A stretch of DNA of 56,391 nt from Thermodesulfobacteriota bacterium (GCA_024274915.1 JAJSAC010000050.1:1-56391), one strand, 5' to 3'; shown: positions 16,595 through 28,398, counted from the first letter of the stretch. The notes: generated by a model not told the origin, from the letters alone. Numbers and translations are program-made.

Positions 16595-18246
16595 TCTGTA
16601 GGGCTCTGGCTTCCAGGTGGGACGAGCTTCTGGCTTTGGAGGAGGGTGAGAAGCTCTGCACCAGGGGTTGGGATCTCTCCTTGCTCCTTTATTTTCCCAA
16701 TCTCTACCGGGTGGGCATGGCCAATATGGGCTTCCAAAGCGTTTACCGTATGGCCAACACCATGTCGGGTGTGGCTTGTGACCGCTGCTTCCTTCCAGAT
16801 CCCTCTTTACAGCCTCCTTTGGATAAGGGAGAAGAACTGGTCTCCATGGAACTGAAACAGACCCCCAGAGAGTTCCATATTCTGGCTTTTTCTGTCAGTT
16901 TCGAGTTGGACCTCCTAAATGTGGTGCGTCTCCTGCTGTGGTCCAAGGTGCCACCCCTGGCTCGGGAGAGGGGGGGAAACGATCCCCTGGTGATCTTTGG
17001 TGGAATAGTGCCTTCAGCCAATCCTGAGCCCTTTGCTCCCATGGCCGATGTGGTGGTGGTGGGTGAAGGGGAGGAGACCTTTCCTTCCTTGTTGAGAGTT
17101 CTCTTGGATGAGGGGGGAACCAGGAACCCCGGGCTTTTTCGGCGCCTGGCCCAGATTCCTGGGGTGTATGTACCTCATCTTTACGAACCACGTTTCGATG
17201 CCTTCGGCCGCTTCGTCTCTGTGGAGGCCCAGGCCGACGTTCCTTTGCCGGTGACCTGGAGTTTTTGGCGGGGCTTTGCCGAAGAGGGGAATACGGTTTC
17301 CCTGGTGACACCTGAGAGTTCATTTTCTAGAGCCTATCTAGTGGAGGTGAGCCGGGGGTGTCCTCATCTTTGTAAGTTTTGTCTATCTTCCCATATATGC
17401 CGGCCTTTAAGGGTGGTGAGTCGGAGGAGACTTCTGGGTTATCTGGAGGCCCCCTATGGCAGGCTGGGATTTGTGGGAACCTCTCTCTCCCATCATCCTC
17501 ACCTGGCGGAGGCGGTGGAGGGGGCTGTGGCCAAGGGGAAGGGTGTTACCTTCTCTTCCCTCCGGGTAGATTCACCCCTTCCCATTCTCAAAGTGGTCTC
17601 TCAGGAAAGTGGGAGGGTCACCTTTGGGATAGAGGCTGCCACGGAAAGGCTCAGAGGAGGGATTGGAAAGCCCTTTCCCCAGGACTTCATTATGGAGAGG
17701 CTGCTCTACTGTGTTGAGAACGGGGCAGAGGTGTTAAAATTTTATTTCATGGTAGGCCTTCCGGGTGAGACGGACGAAGACCTGGAAGCCCTGGTGGCTT
17801 TTCCCAAAAAGCTCCTTCACCTTTGCAAGAAACTTGGGCTTTCTCGGCCCCGTGTCCACATCAGTCTTGCTCCCTTCGTGCCCAAGCCCCATACCCCTTT
17901 TCAGTGGTGTGTCATGGAGACCCGGGATAGCTTAAAGGAGAAGATGCGTAGAGTAGAGACAGGCCTTCGGGGGGCTAGAGGGGTCACGGTGACTTGGGAA
18001 GGCCCCAAGTGGTCCCTTCTTCAGGGTCTAATATCCAGGGGCGACAGAAAGGTGGGAGAGGCCCTTGTCCGCGCGTGGACCTCTTTTGAAGGCAATTGGT
18101 CTCGTGCCCTGAAGTTTTATAACGTGAGCCCAGACTACTACCTTCACCGTGAGAGAACACGGGAAGAGCCTTTTCCTTGGGAAATAGTGGACACAGGATG
18201 GAAGAGGGAGGTTCTCTTCTCCAGGGGGGTTTCTTCTAGGAAATGA
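16591..18246 (+). CDS. B12-binding-like radical SAM protein
   Basis: This is a 551-residue radical SAM enzyme. The N-terminal half looks like a cobalamin-binding-type Rossmann region without a recognised B12 His ([32 protein letters not shown]). The [4Fe-4S] motif CPHLCKFC (CxxxCxxC) follows SRG at about residue 257. Later [16 protein letters not shown] and [14 protein letters not shown] match the TIGR03960/TIGR03936-related group of radical SAM proteins of unknown substrate. The start is TTG 16591, overlapping the ftsZ stop as TTGA. Its coupling to ftsZ is notable but gives no clear function. The 3' end overlaps a convergent gene by 103 bases. Confidence 0.85.
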   Translation: MICRALASRWDELLALEEGEKLCTRGWDLSLLLYFPNLYRVGMANMGFQSVYRMANTMSGVACDRCFLPDPSLQPPLDKGEELVSMELKQTPREFHILAFSVSFELDLLNVVRLLLWSKVPPLARERGGNDPLVIFGGIVPSANPEPFAPMADVVVVGEGEETFPSLLRVLLDEGGTRNPGLFRRLAQIPGVYVPHLYEPRFDAFGRFVSVEAQADVPLPVTWSFWRGFAEEGNTVSLVTPESSFSRAYLVEVSRGCPHLCKFCLSSHICRPLRVVSRRRLLGYLEAPYGRLGFVGTSLSHHPHLAEAVEGAVAKGKGVTFSSLRVDSPLPILKVVSQESGRVTFGIEAATERLRGGIGKPFPQDFIMERLLYCVENGAEVLKFYFMVGLPGETDEDLEALVAFPKKLLHLCKKLGLSRPRVHISLAPFVPKPHTPFQWCVMETRDSLKEKMRRVETGLRGARGVTVTWEGPKWSLLQGLISRGDRKVGEALVRAWTSFEGNWSRALKFYNVSPDYYLHRERTREEPFPWEIVDTGWKREVLFSRGVSSRK

Positions 18247-18965
18247 ACTCCCAACCTTTCTAGAGAGGGTTTAAGGGATAGCCATTGGTCTTCTTCTATG
18301 TGGAAAGTGAGGGAGTTGAGCTCAATGGTTCTCTTGATGGGGAGAATCAACACTTTCAGGTGAGCCTTTTCTAGGGTTTTCCCCAGTCTTTTGGCCCCTT
18401 TTCCGTCGCTCAGGGAGGCCGCTGCCAGGTATAGGGTACCTTTCATAGTCAGTTTCCACGGAGGGGTTCCTGTGATTTTTCTTACCACCGAAGCCTTCGT
18501 GGCAACGGTGGATGGGGTGGCCTCCACCATCACCCTCCACAGGGTGATGGTAGTTTTTCTCCTTCTTTCCTGAAAAGATATTCCTCGGAGTGAAAGGCTC
18601 TTTTTCACTTGCTGGGGCTTCTTACCGGGAAAGAGGACTACCAGGATCTTTCCCTTGGGGAGGGTTTTCATGCTGTCGGGGATTTCCCCATCCCACCTCT
18701 CGGCGGATGGAGTTTTTTGGAGCGATGTGGGTGGAGCGAGCTTTGGTGAGGTGGGGGGCTGGTGGTGTGGGATTCGAATCTCCGCTTCCCTTATCTCAGG
18801 GCCTTCGCTATTTCTGGGGGGTTTGAGGAAGGTTGAAATGGCAAGTAAAATGAGAAGCCCCACCACCAGGAAAAGTAAGCGGGACTTTCTCTTGGGTTCG
18901 TCTTCTACCACTATTCTACGGGGAATGTCCGTCCTCAGGTTTATCCCGTGGAGGAGTCTCCTCAA
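18144..18965 (-). CDS. single-pass membrane protein, possible SPOR-like domain
   Basis: This 273-residue protein is not firmly recognised. It has a short Lys/Arg-rich cytoplasmic N-terminus, one membrane helix (LLFLVVGLLILLAISTFL, about 30-47), a Pro/Ser-rich linker and a C-terminal part. The stretch LYLAAASLSDGKGAKRLGKT with LEKAHLKVLILPI following resembles the beta-alpha-beta pattern of SPOR domains. The layout (one helix, linker, SPOR-like end) is that of septal peptidoglycan-binding proteins such as FtsN or DedD. The start is TTG directly after the EF-G stop (TGATTG) with GGAGAGGG upstream, so it is coupled to that gene. The last 103 bases run antisense into the radical SAM gene. Confidence 0.6.
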   Translation of the reverse strand: MRRLLHGINLRTDIPRRIVVEDEPKRKSRLLFLVVGLLILLAISTFLKPPRNSEGPEIREAEIRIPHHQPPTSPKLAPPTSLQKTPSAERWDGEIPDSMKTLPKGKILVVLFPGKKPQQVKKSLSLRGISFQERRRKTTITLWRVMVEATPSTVATKASVVRKITGTPPWKLTMKGTLYLAAASLSDGKGAKRLGKTLEKAHLKVLILPIKRTIELNSLTFHIEEDQWLSLKPSLERLGVHFLEETPLEKRTSLFHPVSTISQGKGSSRVLSR

Positions 18966-21053
18966 TCAACCCTCTCCTTCTTCCCCCTTGCTTTTTTCTA
19001 TAATCTTTTGGGCCAGGTGGGGAGGAACCTCTTCATAGTGGGAGAATTCCATGGAGTAGGTTCCCCTTCCCCCTGTGATGGACCGAAGTTCAGGGGCGTA
19101 ACGGAGAATTTCGGCAAGGGGCACTTGGGCCCTGATGATCTGATTTTTGCCTTTGGCCTCTACTCCTAGGATTTTGCCCCTTTTGGCGTTGAGGTCACCT
19201 ATCACATCACCTACACAGTCGTCAGGGGATATCACTTCGAGGGTCATGATGGGTTCAAGCAATACGGGGTTGGCTTGGGCCACTGCCTTTTTGAAAGCGA
19301 GGGATCCGGCGATCTGGAAGGCTAGGTCCGAGGAGTCCACGGGGTGGAAGGAGCCGTCGTAGAGGACCACTTTCACGTCTACTACGGGGTAACCTGCTAG
19401 CACACCTTCCTGCATGGCTCCCCTGATCCCTTTCTCTACTGAAGGAATATACTGACGAGGAATGGCACCCCCTACAATGCGATCTTCAAACTCAAATCCT
19501 GATCCCCGGGGCAATGGCTCTATCTCGATCCACACGTCTCCGTACTGGCCCCTACCGCCCGTCTGCTTCTTGTACCGTCCCTGCATCTTCACTTTCTTCT
19601 TGACAGTCTCTTTGTAGGGAACCTTGGGGGTCTGGAGTTCCACCTCTACTCCGTATTTCCTCTTGAGCCTTTCCACGATGGTTTCCAGGTGTAGTTGACC
19701 CAGTCCAGAGATGATGAGTTCTTTAGTCTGCTCATCCCTTTTCACCTTGAGCCCGGGGTCCTCTTCCATAAGCCTCTGGAGGGCAGCGCTGATCTTCTCT
19801 TCATCGCTTCTGCTCTTGGCTTGGATAGCGAAGGAGAGGATTGGCTCGGGAAAGGGGATGGGGGGGAAGAGGAAAGGCGCATCAGGAGCACACAGAGTGT
19901 CTCCTGTGCCGGTCTCTTTCAGCTTTGCCACGGCCCCTATGTCCCCGGCTATCACTTTGTCCGTGGGCTTCTGTTCTTTTCCTGCCATAAAGAAGGGTTT
20001 GCCTACCCGTTCTTTGGTTTCCTTAGAGGAATTGTATACTGTGGAGTCTCCTTCCAAGACGCCCGAGAAGACCTTGAACAGGGTGATCTTTCCCGCATAA
20101 GGGTCAGAGATGGTTTTGAAGACTAAGGCGGCCAAGGGTTCATCCATGGAGCACTTTCTCTCTTCTTCCTCTCCCGTGCTGGGATTTACACCCTTGACAG
20201 GTGGCCTTTCCTGGGGCGATGGGAGGATCTCCACCATGGTTTCCATGAGGGAATGGACGCCTTTGTTTAAAAGGGCCGAGCCTATCAGGACGGGGAAGAC
20301 CTTTTCCTCTTTTACCCCCTGGGCAAGGGCTTCCATGAGCTCTTTTTGGGAGAGTTCTTCTCCTTCTAGGTACTTTTCCATTAGGTCATCGTTGGTTTCG
20401 GCGATATCCTCGATCAGGGTGTTATGAGCCTCCTCAACGGCGTCTTTGACTTCGTCGGGTACTTCTACTACCTCGGTGAATTTTCCCTCTTCTCCTTCAT
20501 AGACGAGGGTTTTTTTTGTCAGGAGCTCCACCACCCCTGCGAAATCATCTCCCTTGCCTAGGGGGTAAGTGAGAAGAATGGGTTTTACCCCTAGCTCGTC
20601 CTTTATTTCTTCTAGGACCTTCTCCAGCTCTGCCTGGCTACGGTCCATCTCATTGATGAAGAAGATCCGGGGTATGCCCAGCTCCTTTGCAGAGTTCCAG
20701 AGTTTCTCCGTTTGCACTTTGAGTCCATCCACGGCGCTCACCAAGAAGATGGCCCCATCTATGACTCTGAGGCAGCCAATGGTGTCAGAGATGAAATTGG
20801 CGTAACCTGGAGTATCAATCAGGTTCACCTTTTTATTTTTGTAAGAGAAGGAGGCCACGGCAGCATTAATAGAACAGCCTCTTCGATGCTCATCGGGATC
20901 GTAGTCCATTACGGTGTTCCCGTCTGTCACCTTGCCTAGACGATTTGTTACTCCTGCATTGAAGAGAATGGCCTCGGCCAGAGTGGTCTTTCCTGCCCCG
21001 CCATCGGATAGGAGGCCGATGTTCCTGATTTGATGGATTCCATACTCCTTCAT
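18966..21053 (-). CDS. elongation factor G-like GTPase (FusA2 type)
   Basis: This is a 695-residue EF-G paralogue with GTPase domain, domains II-V and normal length. The P-loop is SDGGAGKTT, unlike the AHIDAGKTT of main EF-G. The switch I region reads RRGCSINAA where RGITI is usual. DTPGYANF is intact. The G4 motif is NEMDR instead of NKMDR, so the guanine-specificity Lys is replaced by Glu. These features fit the EF-G2/FusA2 group, whose roles in ribosome translocation or recycling vary. No rpsL, rpsG or tuf neighbours are present, again pointing to the second copy. The RBS is AAAGGAG, with promoter TTGACC-17-TAGTTT upstream. Confidence 0.88.
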   Translation of the reverse strand: MKEYGIHQIRNIGLLSDGGAGKTTLAEAILFNAGVTNRLGKVTDGNTVMDYDPDEHRRGCSINAAVASFSYKNKKVNLIDTPGYANFISDTIGCLRVIDGAIFLVSAVDGLKVQTEKLWNSAKELGIPRIFFINEMDRSQAELEKVLEEIKDELGVKPILLTYPLGKGDDFAGVVELLTKKTLVYEGEEGKFTEVVEVPDEVKDAVEEAHNTLIEDIAETNDDLMEKYLEGEELSQKELMEALAQGVKEEKVFPVLIGSALLNKGVHSLMETMVEILPSPQERPPVKGVNPSTGEEEERKCSMDEPLAALVFKTISDPYAGKITLFKVFSGVLEGDSTVYNSSKETKERVGKPFFMAGKEQKPTDKVIAGDIGAVAKLKETGTGDTLCAPDAPFLFPPIPFPEPILSFAIQAKSRSDEEKISAALQRLMEEDPGLKVKRDEQTKELIISGLGQLHLETIVERLKRKYGVEVELQTPKVPYKETVKKKVKMQGRYKKQTGGRGQYGDVWIEIEPLPRGSGFEFEDRIVGGAIPRQYIPSVEKGIRGAMQEGVLAGYPVVDVKVVLYDGSFHPVDSSDLAFQIAGSLAFKKAVAQANPVLLEPIMTLEVISPDDCVGDVIGDLNAKRGKILGVEAKGKNQIIRAQVPLAEILRYAPELRSITGGRGTYSMEFSHYEEVPPHLAQKIIEKSKGEEGEG

Positions 21054-21107
21054 AGCCGACTCCTTTCTTCTCAGCCTTTGTGTGGATGGAAGCGAAAAAC
21101 CTTGGGA

Positions 21108-21136
21108 AAACTAACAGATTTTGGGGAGAGGGTCAA
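21108..21136 (-). promoter_or_regulatory. promoter of EF-G-like gene
   Basis: On the minus strand TTGACC (21131-21136) and TAGTTT (21108-21113) are spaced by 17 bases, about 55 bases before the ATG. Confidence 0.5.
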
Positions 21137-21171
21137 GAAAAGGAGGGGGAAGAGGGGCTATAGAAGGCTGG

Positions 21172-21894
21172 TTACCACCCTTCCCTTATTCTATGGGCTA
21201 GGAGGGGAGGAAGTCCCCTTTCTCTAATTTTGTTGGAGGTGATTTCGGCCGGATAGGCGAGTCTTTCCAACCTTACCTCTTCTCCTTTCAGTATTACGCA
21301 GCAGGCCCTTGGGTCTCCGTCTCTGGGTTGCCCCACGCTCCCCACGTTCACCAGGTACCGGGCTCCCTCTTCCAGTCTAAAGGGGAAAGGTACAGTCTCT
21401 ATTTCACCTTCCTTCAATCGGAAGGCTTCTGGTATGTGGCTGTGGCCCACCATGATCACCTTTTCAGAACTGTTTTCTAGGGCTATCCGAGCTGAGTATT
21501 CGTCCACAACGTAGAACCATTCCTGAGGCATCAGGGGGGAGGCGTGGACCAGGAGGATATCCCCTTCGAGGTGAAGGGTGAGGGGGAGGGAGGCAAGATA
21601 CTCCTTTTGGGTGTCATTGAGCTTATTTCGAGTCCAATACACCGCTGCCTGGGCTATTGAGTTGAAGTCTAAAATGGAAGTCTTTCCTACTACCCCCCAG
21701 TCGTGGTTTCCCGCCACCACTCCTGTACACCTCTTGCGAACTTCCTCTACGCATAACTCCGGATCTGGACCGTATCCCACTATATCTCCCAGGCAGTAGA
21801 TTTCTTCTATTGCCTGGGCGCTCAGCTTTTCTAAGGTTTTTCCTAAAGCCTCCCAATTGGAGTGGATGTCGGATATAAAGGCTTTCTCCTCCAT
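21172..21894 (-). CDS. metallophosphoesterase (YfcE/diadenosine-tetraphosphatase-like)
   Basis: This is a 240-residue calcineurin-like phosphoesterase with the full metal set: FISDIHSNWEAL, CLGDIVGYGPDP, VVAGNHDW, HASPL and MVGHSHIPEAF. GSVGQPRDGDPRA near the end is typical of small single-domain phosphoesterases that act on nucleotides or phosphodiesters. The substrate is unknown. The open frame runs 164 codons further upstream, but that part is antisense to the bactofilin gene and not protein-like. ATG 21894 (MEEKAFISD) fits the family, though the ribosome binding site is weak. Confidence 0.88.
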   Translation of the reverse strand: MEEKAFISDIHSNWEALGKTLEKLSAQAIEEIYCLGDIVGYGPDPELCVEEVRKRCTGVVAGNHDWGVVGKTSILDFNSIAQAAVYWTRNKLNDTQKEYLASLPLTLHLEGDILLVHASPLMPQEWFYVVDEYSARIALENSSEKVIMVGHSHIPEAFRLKEGEIETVPFPFRLEEGARYLVNVGSVGQPRDGDPRACCVILKGEEVRLERLAYPAEITSNKIRERGLPPLLAHRIREGW

Positions 21895-21948
21895 GATACG
21901 GGATTTGGACCATCTTTTTTCGGTAAAGGCAAGAATTCGAAGGGAAAG

Positions 21949-21978
21949 TTGACACATTCTCTGTCTATGGGATAAGAG
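21949..21978 (+). promoter_or_regulatory. promoter of bactofilin gene
   Basis: TTGACA (21949-21954) is followed after 18 bases by TAAGAG (21973-21978), about 40 bases before the bactofilin start. Confidence 0.45.
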
Positions 21979-22018
21979 AGGGTTGAAAACCACTAGGCAG
22001 GTCAGTAAGGGAGGGGGC

Positions 22019-22411
22019 ATGGGGAAAAAGGAGCAGCCGAGGGGGGAATTGCAGGCTTTCCTGGGAAAGGGCACCCAGTTTAAGGGAATTCTGATCTTTG
22101 ACGGGGTGGTCAGGCTGGAAGGGAATATGGAGGGTGAGATCTCGTCAGAAGGCCACCTCATTGTTGGCAGGGAGGCCGAGGTGAAGGCCGAGGTTAAAGT
22201 GGGTTCTATCCAGGTGGCGGGCACCGTGATAGGAAACATCACGGCCCAGGAGAAGGTGGAGATCTTGGCAACAGGCAAGGTCCAAGGGGATATTGTAACT
22301 CCCAAGCTGGCCATCGAAGAGGGAGCCCTCTTTACGGGCCATTGCCAGATGGAGTCTGAGGTGGCTGGGAGCAGGGTGATACCCATGGAAAAGGGCGCAT
22401 CTGAAAGTTAA
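22019..22411 (+). CDS. bactofilin
   Basis: This 130-residue bactofilin (DUF583) is a cytoskeletal protein that polymerises without nucleotide through a right-handed beta-helix. Repeating short beta-turn units are visible (FKGILIFDGVVRLEGNMEG, VGSIQVAGTVIGNI, KVEILATGKVQGDI, EEGALFTGHC). Short flexible ends flank the core, as usual. Bactofilins organise cell-wall enzymes or chromosome partners. ATG 22019 has GGGAGGGGG upstream; the TTG at 21983 is a longer, less likely start. It lies just before the ATP synthase operon, which has its own promoter. Confidence 0.92.
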   Translation: MGKKEQPRGELQAFLGKGTQFKGILIFDGVVRLEGNMEGEISSEGHLIVGREAEVKAEVKVGSIQVAGTVIGNITAQEKVEILATGKVQGDIVTPKLAIEEGALFTGHCQMESEVAGSRVIPMEKGASES

Positions 22412-22444
22412 AAATGCATTTCCTGTTTAGTGGATTTTCCAGCC

Positions 22445-22474
22445 TTGACATTCAAATTTTTTTTGTGCTACTCA
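22445..22474 (+). promoter_or_regulatory. promoter of atp operon
   Basis: Perfect -35 TTGACA (22445-22450) is followed by a T-rich spacer and a weak -10 (TACTCA at 22469-22474, or CTACTC one base earlier). It lies about 45 bases before atpF'. Confidence 0.5.
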
Positions 22475-22518
22475 CCGCCAGGAATTTGAGAAATAAATAA
22501 CAGGTTACGGGGTGAACC

Positions 22519-22974
22519 ATGGTAAATCTGGATTATACGCTATTCATCCAGATGGTGAATTTTATTGTTCTCGTCATTCTCATGAATTTTCTCATATTCA
22601 AACCTATCTTGAAGATCTTGGACGAGCGGAGGGGAAATATCGATGGTGCCATGGCCGAGGCCCGCCGTCTTATGGAAGAGGCGGAAAGGCTTATGGAGGA
22701 GTACAACAAGAAGGTTTTGGAAGTCCGGCAGCAGGCCCTTCAGATAGTGAATGAAGGGAGAGTCCAGGCCGTGGAAGAGCAAAGGAAGGCCTTGGCCAAG
22801 GCAAGAGAAGAGGCGGAGGCCCAGATTAAAACCCTCAGGGAGCGTATAGAACATGAGCAGGAAGAAGCTTCCACCGCCCTTAAGAGGATGGTTCAGGCTT
22901 TGTCCATAAGCATTGCTGAGAGGCTCCTGGGCAGGGCTATAGGGGCCAAGGAGGATGCAAAGTGGGAGTCGTAA
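22519..22974 (+). CDS. atpF: F0F1 ATP synthase subunit b'
   Basis: This is a 151-residue peripheral-stalk subunit. It has one N-terminal membrane helix (LFIQMVNFIVLVILMNFLIF, about residues 7-26), then a long Glu/Lys/Arg-rich coiled coil ending near ISIAERLLGRAIGA. With the second b gene next to it, it forms a b/b' pair, as in deltaproteobacteria, cyanobacteria and Aquificota-like lineages. It is the first gene of the operon; subunits a and c, usually upstream, are missing and must be encoded elsewhere. Confidence 0.9.
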   Translation: MVNLDYTLFIQMVNFIVLVILMNFLIFKPILKILDERRGNIDGAMAEARRLMEEAERLMEEYNKKVLEVRQQALQIVNEGRVQAVEEQRKALAKAREEAEAQIKTLRERIEHEQEEASTALKRMVQALSISIAERLLGRAIGAKEDAKWES

Positions 22975-23552
22975 GGATGGGGGTTTGGGGCAGGGTTTTT
23001 ACAGTTCTTCTCTTGGTTCTCTTGTGGACGGGGCTGGTTTGGGCTAGTGGAGGTGAGGGAGGGGAGCACCACGTCAGTTTCATGATGGAGGCTTTCCGGG
23101 TTATCAATTTTGTCGTTTTTGCTTTCTTGCTTTACAAGTTCGTTGGCCAGCCTGTGAAAAACTACTTCAAAGAAAGGGTCCATACGATAGAGCTGGCCCT
23201 AAAAGAGGCCAGGGAGACCAGAGAAGAGGCTGAGAAGAGGGCCCAGGAGTACGCTGCTAAATTGAAGAATGCTGAAGTAGAACTGAAAGATATGCTCTAC
23301 CAAGCAGAGAGGGAGCGGGACGAGCAGATGCGCCGTATCCGGGAGGAGACGGAGAAGATGGTCCAGAGGATCCGGGAACAGGCTGAGGCGGCGGCTAACC
23401 TGGAGGTTAAGAAGGCTCGTCTGGAACTCCAGAGGGAAGCAGCTGAGTTGGCTGTGAACATGGCGGAAGGCCTTATCAAAGAGAACTTTACCGATGAGGA
23501 TCAGCAGCGACTCCTCTCGGAGTACGCTACCAAAATCAAAGGGGTACACTGA
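22962..23552 (+). CDS. atpF: F0F1 ATP synthase subunit b (with signal-like N-terminus)
   Basis: This is a 196-residue second b subunit. It starts with a cleavable-looking signal segment (VFTVLLLVLLWTGLVWA, then SGGEGGEHHVS), followed by the real membrane helix (VINFVVFAFLLYKFVG) and a long coiled coil. An N-terminal presequence on b is typical of deltaproteobacterial-type operons. GTG 22962 is preferred: AAGGAGG lies seven bases upstream, inside the b' gene, and the overlap is 13 bases. The internal ATG 22977 has no room for a ribosome binding site. Confidence 0.9.
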   Translation: MGVVRMGVWGRVFTVLLLVLLWTGLVWASGGEGGEHHVSFMMEAFRVINFVVFAFLLYKFVGQPVKNYFKERVHTIELALKEARETREEAEKRAQEYAAKLKNAEVELKDMLYQAERERDEQMRRIREETEKMVQRIREQAEAAANLEVKKARLELQREAAELAVNMAEGLIKENFTDEDQQRLLSEYATKIKGVH

Positions 23553-24094
23553 TGAGCAGAGCTTTAGCCAGGAGATACGCCAAGGCCCTTGTTGAGAATT
23601 TGATGGAGCATAAGGAGGACTTTGAAGATGCCCTGGCCCAGCTTAGAAGGGTTTCGGATATTCTCAGAGCCAACCCTAAACTGTACCGGTATCTTTCCCA
23701 GCCCGTTGTTCCTAGAAGGAACCGTTTGGAGATGGGAAAGATACTGGTAGGGGACTTGGGCCTATCTCCAAGAATAAAGAACTTCGTGCTCGTTTTGGTG
23801 GAGAAGGAGAGGGTGCCCCTCTTAGATATCATTGTTGAGGAGTTCAGGAAACTGGCCGACGAGGCCTTGGGTCAGGTGAGGGGAAAGGTGAGGACTGCCA
23901 GACCTTTGTCCTCCAAAGAATTGGAGGTTTTGAGCAAGAGCTTTCAGGACCTGGTGGGGAAAAAGGTGGTCTTGGAGGTTGAGGAGGACCCCTCCATCAT
24001 TGGTGGTGTGGTCACTCTTCTGGGGGGAGTGGTCTTCGATGGCAGTATAAAAGGCAATCTAGAGCAGATTAGAGAGAAGCTTATAGAGGGGTGA
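23552..24094 (+). CDS. atpH: F0F1 ATP synthase subunit delta
   Basis: This is a 180-residue OSCP/delta subunit linking the peripheral stalk to the top of F1. It shows the N-terminal [13 protein letters not shown] and the C-terminal [20 protein letters not shown] typical of the family (IGG...D.SI). The start overlaps the b stop as TGATG. Confidence 0.95.
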   Translation: MSRALARRYAKALVENLMEHKEDFEDALAQLRRVSDILRANPKLYRYLSQPVVPRRNRLEMGKILVGDLGLSPRIKNFVLVLVEKERVPLLDIIVEEFRKLADEALGQVRGKVRTARPLSSKELEVLSKSFQDLVGKKVVLEVEEDPSIIGGVVTLLGGVVFDGSIKGNLEQIREKLIEG

Positions 24095-24099
24095 AGGGT

Positions 24100-25608
24100 A
24101 TGCAGATCAGGGCGGAAGAGATCAGCGCAATTTTAAAGGAGCGGATTGAAGAGTTTGAAAGGGGAGTAGAACTGGCCGAGGAGGGTATTGTCACCTATGT
24201 GGGTGACAGGATCGCCAGGGTCTACGGCCTGGACAATGTCATGTATTCGGAGTTGGTGGAGTTTTCCCATGGTGTTTATGGTATGGCCTTCAACCTGGAA
24301 GAGGACAGCGTGGGTATCGTCATCCTCGGTGACGACGTGTACATCAAGGAGGGGGATAGGGTCAAGAGGACCAAGAGGATCGTCCAGGTTCCCGTGGGTG
24401 AAAGTCTCATCGGTAGAGTGGTGAATCCTCTAGGTCAGCCCATCGATGGCCTGGGCCCCATTGAGGCCACGGAGTTTGCCCCTGTGGAAAGGATAGCTCC
24501 AGGTGTTGTTGACCGGCAACCCGTTTGCGAGCCTCTTCAGACGGGACTCAAGGCCATCGATGCCATGATCCCCATTGGGAGGGGACAGAGGGAGCTCATT
24601 ATCGGCGACAGGCAGACGGGGAAGACGGCCATAGCCATTGACGCCATCATCAACCAGAAGGACACGGACGTCTATTGTATCTACGTGGCCATTGGTCAGA
24701 AGCGGTCTTTGGTGGCTCAGATAGTGGAGAGACTCCGGCAGCACGGGGCCATGGACTATACCATTGTGGTGGCGGCCACGGCCAGTGAGCCTGCCCCTTT
24801 GCTTTATCTGGCTCCGTATGCTGGATGCGCCATGGGAGAATGGTTCAGGGACAGGGGTAAACACGCTCTCATCATCTACGATGATCTCACTAAACAAGCC
24901 CAGGCTTACAGGGAGATGTCCCTTCTCCTGAGGCGTCCTCCGGGCCGTGAAGCCTATCCCGGTGATATCTTCTATCTCCACTCCAGGCTCCTGGAGAGAG
25001 CGGCCAAGCTCAATGAGGAGCTCGGTGGGGGTTCTCTCACGGCCCTTCCCATCATTGAGACCCAGGCGGGTGACGTCTCTGCTTACATTCCCACCAACGT
25101 TATCTCCATTACAGACGGCCAGATATACCTGGAAACAGACCTATTCTACGCTGGTGTGAGGCCCGCCATTTCGGTGGGTCTCTCCGTGTCCCGGGTGGGA
25201 GGTGCTGCCCAAATTAAAGCCATGAAGCAGGTGGCTGGTATGCTCAGGCTGGATCTGGCCCAGTACAGGGAGATGGAGGCCTTTGCCCAGTTTGCTAGTG
25301 AGCTGGACGAGTCGACGAGGAAACTCCTCATCAGGGGTGAGCGGATGGTGGAGATCCTGAAGCAGGACCAGTACCAGCCCATGCCCGTGGAGGAGCAGAT
25401 TGCAGTGATCTTTGTGGGGGTCAACGGTTATTTGGATGATCTCCCCGTGGATGCATGTCGCCGATTCGAGTCTGAATTCATCCAGTATCTCAAGAGCTCC
25501 CATCCTGACGTCCTTCAGGAGATTAGGGATAAGAAGGAGATCTCCCCTGATATGGAAGGGAAGATGAGGAAAGCCGCGGAAGAATTCAAGAAGATCTTTG
25601 TGGTGTAG
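24100..25608 (+). CDS. atpA: F0F1 ATP synthase subunit alpha
   Basis: This is a 502-residue non-catalytic nucleotide-binding subunit of F1. The P-loop is GDRQTGKTA, and the arginine-finger region is [17 protein letters not shown]. The N-terminal [19 protein letters not shown] is the segment that contacts delta. ATG 24100 is chosen with GGGGTGA upstream; GTG 24091 overlapping the delta stop is an alternative. Confidence 0.97.
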   Translation: MQIRAEEISAILKERIEEFERGVELAEEGIVTYVGDRIARVYGLDNVMYSELVEFSHGVYGMAFNLEEDSVGIVILGDDVYIKEGDRVKRTKRIVQVPVGESLIGRVVNPLGQPIDGLGPIEATEFAPVERIAPGVVDRQPVCEPLQTGLKAIDAMIPIGRGQRELIIGDRQTGKTAIAIDAIINQKDTDVYCIYVAIGQKRSLVAQIVERLRQHGAMDYTIVVAATASEPAPLLYLAPYAGCAMGEWFRDRGKHALIIYDDLTKQAQAYREMSLLLRRPPGREAYPGDIFYLHSRLLERAAKLNEELGGGSLTALPIIETQAGDVSAYIPTNVISITDGQIYLETDLFYAGVRPAISVGLSVSRVGGAAQIKAMKQVAGMLRLDLAQYREMEAFAQFASELDESTRKLLIRGERMVEILKQDQYQPMPVEEQIAVIFVGVNGYLDDLPVDACRRFESEFIQYLKSSHPDVLQEIRDKKEISPDMEGKMRKAAEEFKKIFVV

Positions 25609-25617
25609 GAGACGGTC

Positions 25618-27934
<2,317 letters not shown>

Positions 27935-27937
27935 AGT

Positions 27938-28345
27938 ATGGCAGAGAAGGCCCTAAAGCTGGAGATAGTCACTCCCCAGCGCTTGGCCTTTTCCCAGGAG
28001 GTGGCGGTGGTGACCGTTCCTGGTGGGGAGGGGGAGTTTGGTGTTCTGCCAGGCCATACTCCATTTCTCACCACTGTTAGACCTGGAAGGTTGGTCTATG
28101 AGTTCGGGGGAAAAAGGGAAGCCATGGCCATTGGGTGGGGCTACGCTGAGGTGGGTCCTTCCAGGGTGCTCATCCTCACCGAGATGGCCAAGAGGCCGGG
28201 TGAGATTGACAGAGACGAGGTCAGGCGGGAATACGAGGAGATCTTTCAGCGCCTCCACGGTGAAGTCACTCCTGAAGAGAGGGAGGCCTTGTCCAAAAGA
28301 TTGGAAAGGGTTAAAGCCCAGTTGAAGGTCCTTGAATCGGCTTAG
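27938..28345 (+). CDS. atpC: F0F1 ATP synthase subunit epsilon
   Basis: This 135-residue subunit has an N-terminal beta-sandwich (LEIVTPQRLAFSQEVAVVTV, GGEGEFGVLPGHTPFL) and a C-terminal two-helix hairpin (RDEVRREYEEIFQRL, REALSKRLERVKAQLKVLE). The hairpin can act as an autoinhibitory arm. It is the last gene of the operon, followed by a terminator. Confidence 0.96.
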   Translation: MAEKALKLEIVTPQRLAFSQEVAVVTVPGGEGEFGVLPGHTPFLTTVRPGRLVYEFGGKREAMAIGWGYAEVGPSRVLILTEMAKRPGEIDRDEVRREYEEIFQRLHGEVTPEEREALSKRLERVKAQLKVLESA

Positions 28346-28358
28346 AGAGGATAGAGGT

Positions 28359-28398
28359 GACAGGGCCATCTCCCGATGGGGTTGGCCCTTTTTCTGTC
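28359..28398 (+). terminator. terminator after atpC
   Basis: AGGGCCA (28362-28368) pairs with TGGCCCT (28383-28389), followed by a T run. An outer GACAG/CTGTC pairing extends the stem. It also spans the end of the convergent mltG gene and may stop transcripts from both sides. Confidence 0.7.

Noticed and set aside
21895-22386. Long N-terminal extension of the phosphoesterase frame
   Set aside because: It is antisense to the bactofilin gene, rich in Pro/Ser/Thr typical of shadow frames, and the conserved phosphoesterase fold begins at 21894.
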